Positions 13,595 to 17,770 of a stretch of 17,770 nt of DNA are shown one piece after another. Every line of letters begins with the position of its first letter. Position 1 is the first letter of the stretch. The position numbers and the translations under genes were made by a program. The stretch comes from JBGPIK01 sp041484845 (lineage in GTDB: Bacteria; Desulfobacterota; Binatia; UBA9968). The notes below the pieces were generated by a model, which was given only the letters and a program-made list of their open reading frames with translations, had not been told where the DNA came from and made no database searches. The DNA lies in contig JBGPIK010000099.1 in NCBI GenBank assembly GCA_041484845.1, positions 1 through 17,770 of the forward strand, written 5' to 3'.

Positions 13595-16500
13595 CTATTT
13601 GATAGTCAGCGTCAGTGTCCTCTGCGCCTGCCCGCCGAGCGGATCGGTCACTTGGAAGACTAGATTGAAACTTCCCGAGCTCGTAGGAACACCGGCAATC
13701 TCCCCGGTGGAGGGATTAAGATGGAGCCCAGGCGGCAAACTGCCCGACAGGATCGACCACGAATACGGCGACTTGCCGCCAGTGGCCCCAAGTGTCACTG
13801 AATAAATTCGTCCAACTCGGGGATTTTTTAGACCGTTAGTCCTAATTTTAACAGGAGGATAAGTAGTCAGTGCATATTGTTGATCTATCCACGCACCATG
13901 GTCGTCCGCTGTATGAACTGTAAACTGGCTTTTTCCGACCCTTGTGGGCGTTCCAACAATGTTTAGACCGGAAATTTTGAGCCCAGCAGGAAGTGAGCCC
14001 AGAGTCACACTTGATATGTACGGAGGAACCCCGCCGTCAATTTCCATTGAAGCGTTATAGTTTGCACGGACTTCCGGAGAAGGGAGAACGGTACTTCCCA
14101 CAGAAAGGGTGGGCAGGTTGAACCGTGCAGTCAGTGTCGTATCCGACGTCAGGGTCATCCAGCAGCCGGCAGTACCAACACAACCGGCTCCGCTCCATCC
14201 AGCAAATACGGATCCCGGCTCGGGCAAGGCCCAAACTTGTACGAACGTTCCGAGAGGATATGTTTCCTCACAATCATTGCCACAGTTAAGTCCTGGTTGA
14301 AAGGTGAAAACAGTGCCGTTACCTTTTCCCGACTTATTAATATGAAGTGTCACAGGTCTAAGATCAAATGTCGCTTTGATGATGGTGTCACCCGTAACCG
14401 AGACGTTACATGAGCCAGTACCGCTGCAACCTCCGCCGCTCCATCCGATAAATACCGAATCAGACCCCGCGGTCGCTTCAAGGGTGACTGATGTGACGCT
14501 ATTAAAGGTTTCGGCGCAGTCTCCACCGCAATCAATGGCCGGAGAGGAACTCACCACGGCCCCTTTTCCTGAGCCGTCTTTCTTAACGTTGAGAACGTAG
14601 CGCTTGGGAACGAAAAATCCACCTCGGTAAAATCCATGGTGCTTCGGTCCCTCCATGAACTGGCCCCACTGGATGGCTCCATGCGGTGGACCATCTATTT
14701 CGTAGACCCAAACCTTCTCAAATTCTCCCGCAAAACCGTTCCACATGTCGCCAGTGACTATGATGTCGTTGCGCCCATTTAAATCGAGGTCGGCGATAGC
14801 AGGTACAGCTCCATCCCCAATCGGAAGTTTTTTCGGAAACCCAGAAAGAAGAGTACCATTTCGGTTATATGCTTGAACTTCGCCCATCACACTTTCACCG
14901 TAGGTGTGACTCGTAATTACGATGTCAGGAAGCCCATCGCCGTCGACGTCGCCTACAACGGGAGACGAGTTCCCTTTCCATCCGCCTGTCGGGACGGGCC
15001 AGCCCGGGAAAATTGAACCGTCTCCGCGAACTGCAGTAAGGAAGCCATCCGTTTGCACAATAATCTCCGGAATGCCGTCACCGTCTAAATCCGCAAGTGC
15101 GGGAGCAGTCATATAGTCCGCAGAGCCTTCGATTGGAATGGTTCTCTTGAGATTTCCGTGATTTGAAAAAATATAAATGCCATTAGGAGTACTCAACGAG
15201 CCGTACGTACCCAACGAGCCGTACGCAATAATTTCTGGTGACCCATCGCCATCGACATCACCTATCGCGAGATAGTTATCCGGAGCGCCACCAAACGTAA
15301 CAGGAAAGCCACTCAATGGTGTGGCGTCGCGACGGAAAGCGTACAGATTAGACCCGCACACCCCGCTACAACTACTTTCGGACGCAGTTACCAATTCTGG
15401 ATACCCATCGCCGTCCAGGTCTGCAATTGCCGAAGTGTTTAGTCTTTGTGGCCAGCCCCATGCGGGCCAACCCGGAAGCTGAGTACCATCGGCTCGATAA
15501 GCATGAAGCCCACCGTCTTCCTCCTGAATAAAGATTTCATCAACGCCGTCCCCGTCAATATCGCCAAGGGAAGGCGGGTAGTCGGTGTAATTGGCGCTAT
15601 TTCGCGGCCATCCTGGAAGCGTATTGCCATCGCCAGTGTAGGCATTAATCTTGGAGATTAGAGGAAAATTGTCTGGCATAAAGCCAGCGACGACTTCGTA
15701 ACCGCCGTAATCCCTGGACAACTCGCCCAATGCCGGATAGGCAACACTGAGTATGTCTGTCACTGGCCAACCTGGAACGAGAGTTCCGTCGTATTTCCAA
15801 GCGTAGAGCGGTCCGCTACTTATCCCTGAGACAATAATCTCTGGATTCGGTTCTCCCGTTATATTCCCCACCAACGTATGAATTTTTGGACCTACGAAAT
15901 AACTGCCGGGTAAATGCAACGTCTTGACCGGGAAGCCCAACTTAAGATGTGGATCAATTTCGACTGTCACAACGTCGCCACTCGGGAATGAAAGAGTATA
16001 AAGTCCTCCCGTTGTTGGGCTCCATTCAGCAGAATAAATTCCATCTCCGGCTGCCTGATCGGCGCCCAGACCATCATCGCGAAGTGTGATTACCTGGCCG
16101 CCAGGGTCGATGATTACGTTTATATCGCCATTTGGTTTCTCACAATTGATGTGCAGTGCCGAAATGACCAACGGTCTTGCCGACCCCCAGCGAACGGGCG
16201 ACTCTTTCAGAAAGTCATCGATGCCGTACGGTCGTAAACGAGCGAAGACAACAGAATTCGAGCAAGTCAAAGAGCCATAGGCATTGAGCCTCTTTGAAGT
16301 GATAAACAAATCGTCGCCGCCTCCGGCTTGACATTTATAATTATCTCCGCCAGCAAGAATAAGATTCTTGATAGCTTTCCAGTCCTTAGCTGGATCATGG
16401 GCTGCGATAAGAGCAGCAACACCCGTTACATGAGCTGCCGCCATGGAGGTTCCGCTGTAAGTCGAGTACGTATTCCCAATCGTTGTGCTCAGAATGTTCT

Positions 16501-17632
16501 CACCCGGAGCGCCAATATGAACAGTTCGCTTGCCCCATCTTGATTCATTCGATTTACAACCTCCGCGGCCCGTGGCAGCCACAGAAATAACATTTGGGAG
16601 ATAAAGCGTGGCGGGATACGCTTGCACAATGTCGTCACTACCCCAGCCGTTGCCCGCCGCAGTAATGAAAAGTATACCGCGCTGTAAATGGGCATTAACC
16701 GCGTCAAACAGCGCCTGAGAGTAACCGTACGACCCCCAGCTGTTATTAGTGGCGACGATATTTACACCCCGGTCTTTCATCGTTTGAACGTATTCTAAAC
16801 AATCTATCGCGTCCGCTACTGTTCCGAAGCCATCAGCGCCCATGAATTTGCAAGCCATGATCCGGACGTTCCATGCAATACCGGTGACGCCGAGCGAGTT
16901 ATTTCCCACAGCACCAATTATCCCGGCGACGTGCGTTCCATGATTGTTATCATCCATTGGATCGGAATCGTCATTGAATGTGTCAATCCCGTAGCAGTCA
17001 TCGATGTAGCCGTTACCGTCATCATCGATGCCGTTATTATTGCAGTCGGCTTCGTTGCGCCACATATTCGCGGTGAGATCCGGGTGCGTATAATCGATCC
17101 CGGAATCTATGACCGCGACAACAACGTTCCTATTACCGGTCGTAATATCCCACGCAGGAACCGCCTTGATGTCTCCTGGAAGTGTGTCTTGAAGGTTCCA
17201 TTGCAACGGAAAGGACGGATCGTTCGGAGCACCGAGATGCTCAATAACATAATTGGGTTCCGCGTAGAGAACGTCAGGATTGCCTCGGTACGCCTTCATC
17301 ACCGCCGGAACAGATGTGCCTTGAGGAAGTTTGACCAGCTCCAAGTTCCGTGTGTGCCGGAACCTTTTGATCGGGGTGGCCTTGTGCCGGCCATGAACAG
17401 CAGACTTCGCGGCGGGAGGGACATTGTCTTTGAAGCGCACCAGAAGCTCATCGGGCGCATAAGGAAGAAAATCTGCTACGCCGCCGCCCGGACGCCGCGA
17501 ACGCGATATAACTTGCCCGTCAGCCGTGCGGGTGATTATGGGCTCGTCGGGAGCGTCGGCCGCCGGGGTTCTCGCAGCTGCAAGGAGCAGAAACCCCAAA
17601 ACACAAACGAGAATCGGAGTTGTCGATTTCAT
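13595..17632 (-). CDS. Secreted S8 subtilisin-like protease with FG-GAP propeller, InlB-like repeats and He_PIG domains
   Basis: 1345 residues from the ATG at 17632. Signal peptide about 1-25 (MKSTTPILVCVLGFLLLAAA). Inhibitor-like prodomain about 60-131. Subtilase domain about 145-455 with the full triad: D176 (VIDSGID), H231 (NHGTHVAG), S396 (YSGTSMAA), and oxyanion N328 (TAAGN). Between D and H is the NNNGIDDDGNGYIDD calcium-type loop. Next comes a beta domain (about 490-560, ending DDGLGADQAAGDG), about eight FG-GAP/VCBS units (589-959), two four-cysteine InlB-B-like repeats (1012-1091, 1094-1173), and two He_PIG Ig-like domains to the end. No sorting signal or C-terminal anchor is visible, so it is probably released or surface-bound. 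It degrades proteins outside the cell or in the periplasm; the substrate is unknown. By eye it is richer in A/T than the genes downstream, suggesting an accessory, possibly acquired gene. GTG at 17638 is the alternative start. Confidence 0.93.
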   Translation of the reverse strand: MKSTTPILVCVLGFLLLAAARTPAADAPDEPIITRTADGQVISRSRRPGGGVADFLPYAPDELLVRFKDNVPPAAKSAVHGRHKATPIKRFRHTRNLELVKLPQGTSVPAVMKAYRGNPDVLYAEPNYVIEHLGAPNDPSFPLQWNLQDTLPGDIKAVPAWDITTGNRNVVVAVIDSGIDYTHPDLTANMWRNEADCNNNGIDDDGNGYIDDCYGIDTFNDDSDPMDDNNHGTHVAGIIGAVGNNSLGVTGIAWNVRIMACKFMGADGFGTVADAIDCLEYVQTMKDRGVNIVATNNSWGSYGYSQALFDAVNAHLQRGILFITAAGNGWGSDDIVQAYPATLYLPNVISVAATGRGGCKSNESRWGKRTVHIGAPGENILSTTIGNTYSTYSGTSMAAAHVTGVAALIAAHDPAKDWKAIKNLILAGGDNYKCQAGGGDDLFITSKRLNAYGSLTCSNSVVFARLRPYGIDDFLKESPVRWGSARPLVISALHINCEKPNGDINVIIDPGGQVITLRDDGLGADQAAGDGIYSAEWSPTTGGLYTLSFPSGDVVTVEIDPHLKLGFPVKTLHLPGSYFVGPKIHTLVGNITGEPNPEIIVSGISSGPLYAWKYDGTLVPGWPVTDILSVAYPALGELSRDYGGYEVVAGFMPDNFPLISKINAYTGDGNTLPGWPRNSANYTDYPPSLGDIDGDGVDEIFIQEEDGGLHAYRADGTQLPGWPAWGWPQRLNTSAIADLDGDGYPELVTASESSCSGVCGSNLYAFRRDATPLSGFPVTFGGAPDNYLAIGDVDGDGSPEIIAYGSLGTYGSLSTPNGIYIFSNHGNLKRTIPIEGSADYMTAPALADLDGDGIPEIIVQTDGFLTAVRGDGSIFPGWPVPTGGWKGNSSPVVGDVDGDGLPDIVITSHTYGESVMGEVQAYNRNGTLLSGFPKKLPIGDGAVPAIADLDLNGRNDIIVTGDMWNGFAGEFEKVWVYEIDGPPHGAIQWGQFMEGPKHHGFYRGGFFVPKRYVLNVKKDGSGKGAVVSSSPAIDCGGDCAETFNSVTSVTLEATAGSDSVFIGWSGGGCSGTGSCNVSVTGDTIIKATFDLRPVTLHINKSGKGNGTVFTFQPGLNCGNDCEETYPLGTFVQVWALPEPGSVFAGWSGAGCVGTAGCWMTLTSDTTLTARFNLPTLSVGSTVLPSPEVRANYNASMEIDGGVPPYISSVTLGSLPAGLKISGLNIVGTPTRVGKSQFTVHTADDHGAWIDQQYALTTYPPVKIRTNGLKNPRVGRIYSVTLGATGGKSPYSWSILSGSLPPGLHLNPSTGEIAGVPTSSGSFNLVFQVTDPLGGQAQRTLTLTIK
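14114..14599 (-). repeat. Two in-gene copies encoding InlB-B-like cysteine repeats
   Basis: Two adjacent segments (14360-14599 and 14114-14353) encode domains of about 80 residues with the same plan: L-NK/KKSGKG start, CGxDC-E-T, then FxGWSGxGC-G-xC and ending TxTxxATFD/ARFN. Each has four cysteines, likely two disulfides, consistent with export. They mark a domain duplication inside the subtilase gene. Confidence 0.8.
14756..15868 (-). repeat. FG-GAP/VCBS repeat block encoding a predicted beta-propeller
   Basis: Six clear units carry a Dx(D)GDGxPEII-type calcium loop: GDIDGDGVDEIFI, ADLDGDGYPELVT, GDVDGDGSPEIIA, ADLDGDGIPEIIV, GDVDGDGLPDIVI, ADLDLNGRNDIIV; two weaker ones precede them (GNITGEPNPEIIV, SRDYGGYEVV). 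Spacing is about 45-57 residues, with a PGWP/SGFP turn in most blades. Seven or eight blades would close one propeller. Confidence 0.85.
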
Positions 17633-17637
17633 AGGCA

Positions 17638-17643
17638 CCCCTC
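17638..17643 (-). promoter_or_regulatory. Ribosome binding site of the subtilase gene
   Basis: GAGGGG five bases before the ATG at 17632 (within AAGAGGGG). It abuts the in-frame GTG at 17638, so it favours the ATG. It immediately follows the stop (TAA, 17644-17646) of the upstream frame. Confidence 0.6.
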
Positions 17644-17770
17644 TTACTGAAAGACAAAAGTGATGGGTAGCTCGATACGCGTTAACTTGACGATGTGGTG
17701 TGGCTGAGTAAGCACTTGTGTCACCATGGTGCCCGGAGGTGGATTGCTCTCGTGGACGAAGACGTTAAGC
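17644..17770 (-). CDS. C-terminal end of an unidentified protein (partial; N-terminus beyond window edge)
   Basis: A minus-strand frame enters from the right edge and stops at TAA 17644-17646, giving 41 residues that end HIVKLTRIELPITFVFQ. The alternating polar and hydrophobic residues look like closing beta strands, and PPPGTMV resembles a domain linker. The stop lies 11 nt before the subtilase ATG, whose ribosome site fills that gap, which is the spacing of an operon. Too short to name a family; I do not recognise it. It could be chance, as 41 open codons are not rare at this GC level, but position and composition favour a real gene end. Confidence 0.45.
   Translation of the reverse strand, partial: LNVFVHESNPPPGTMVTQVLTQPHHIVKLTRIELPITFVFQ

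Noticed and set aside
16931..17650. Plus-strand frame of 239 codons opposite the subtilase start
   Set aside because: Opposite the signal peptide, prodomain and catalytic Asp region of a clear subtilase; no domain of its own.

Overview
All genes in this window lie on the minus strand, so transcription runs from high to low coordinates. The core is a long, tightly packed run: xerC - hslV - hslU - argB - argD - argF - argG - argH - small LptM-like lipoprotein - lysA - dapF - dapA - dapB - partial GNAT acetyltransferase. This order (recombinase and HslUV protease, then arginine, then lysine/diaminopimelate genes) is what I know from Geobacter-like deltaproteobacteria. Together with the moderately GC-rich coding sequence and a lipobox protein with an LptM-type start, it suggests a Gram-negative bacterium of the old Deltaproteobacteria (Desulfobacterota/Binatota-type lineages). 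This placement is inference; there is no rRNA or marker gene in the window.

Region by region in transcription order. (1) 17770-13595: the C-terminal end of an unidentified protein, then a very large secreted S8 subtilase with an FG-GAP/VCBS propeller, two cysteine-containing InlB-like repeats and two He_PIG Ig-like domains. (2) 13594-13418: an intergenic block with several hairpins and a possible xerC promoter. (3) 13417-10355: xerC, hslV and hslU, separated by 128 and 100 nt gaps. (4) 10354-10180: a 175-nt spacer that is mostly an imperfect palindrome. (5) 10179-4493: argB, argD, argF, argG and argH, covering acetylglutamate to arginine except the argC and argJ/argA steps. (6) 4492-235: lptM-like lipoprotein, lysA, dapF, dapA and dapB, covering most of the lysine route. 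The route from tetrahydrodipicolinate to LL-DAP (dapL or dapD/C/E) is not in the window. (7) 209-1: the N-terminus of a RimJ/RimL-type acetyltransferase.

From argB to dapB the genes abut or overlap, apart from short spacers (argD-argF 20 nt, lysA-dapF 30 nt, dapF-dapA 10 nt), with no convincing internal terminator. Arginine and lysine synthesis are therefore probably co-transcribed. ArgB carries the N-terminal helix and C-terminal signature of arginine-inhibited acetylglutamate kinases, so feedback control at the enzyme is likely.

The most unusual feature is a family of short tandem arrays of GTTCAA (sense strand) with 8- or 9-bp period. They fill the spacers xerC/hslV, hslV/hslU, hslU/argB and lysA/dapF, run through the 3' end of argF (giving ArgF about 30 extra residues), and in degenerate form span argG/argH, where the likely TTG start of argH lies. 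At hslU/argB the array is the loop of the palindrome; at xerC/hslV two arrays face each other. I know no described name for this element.
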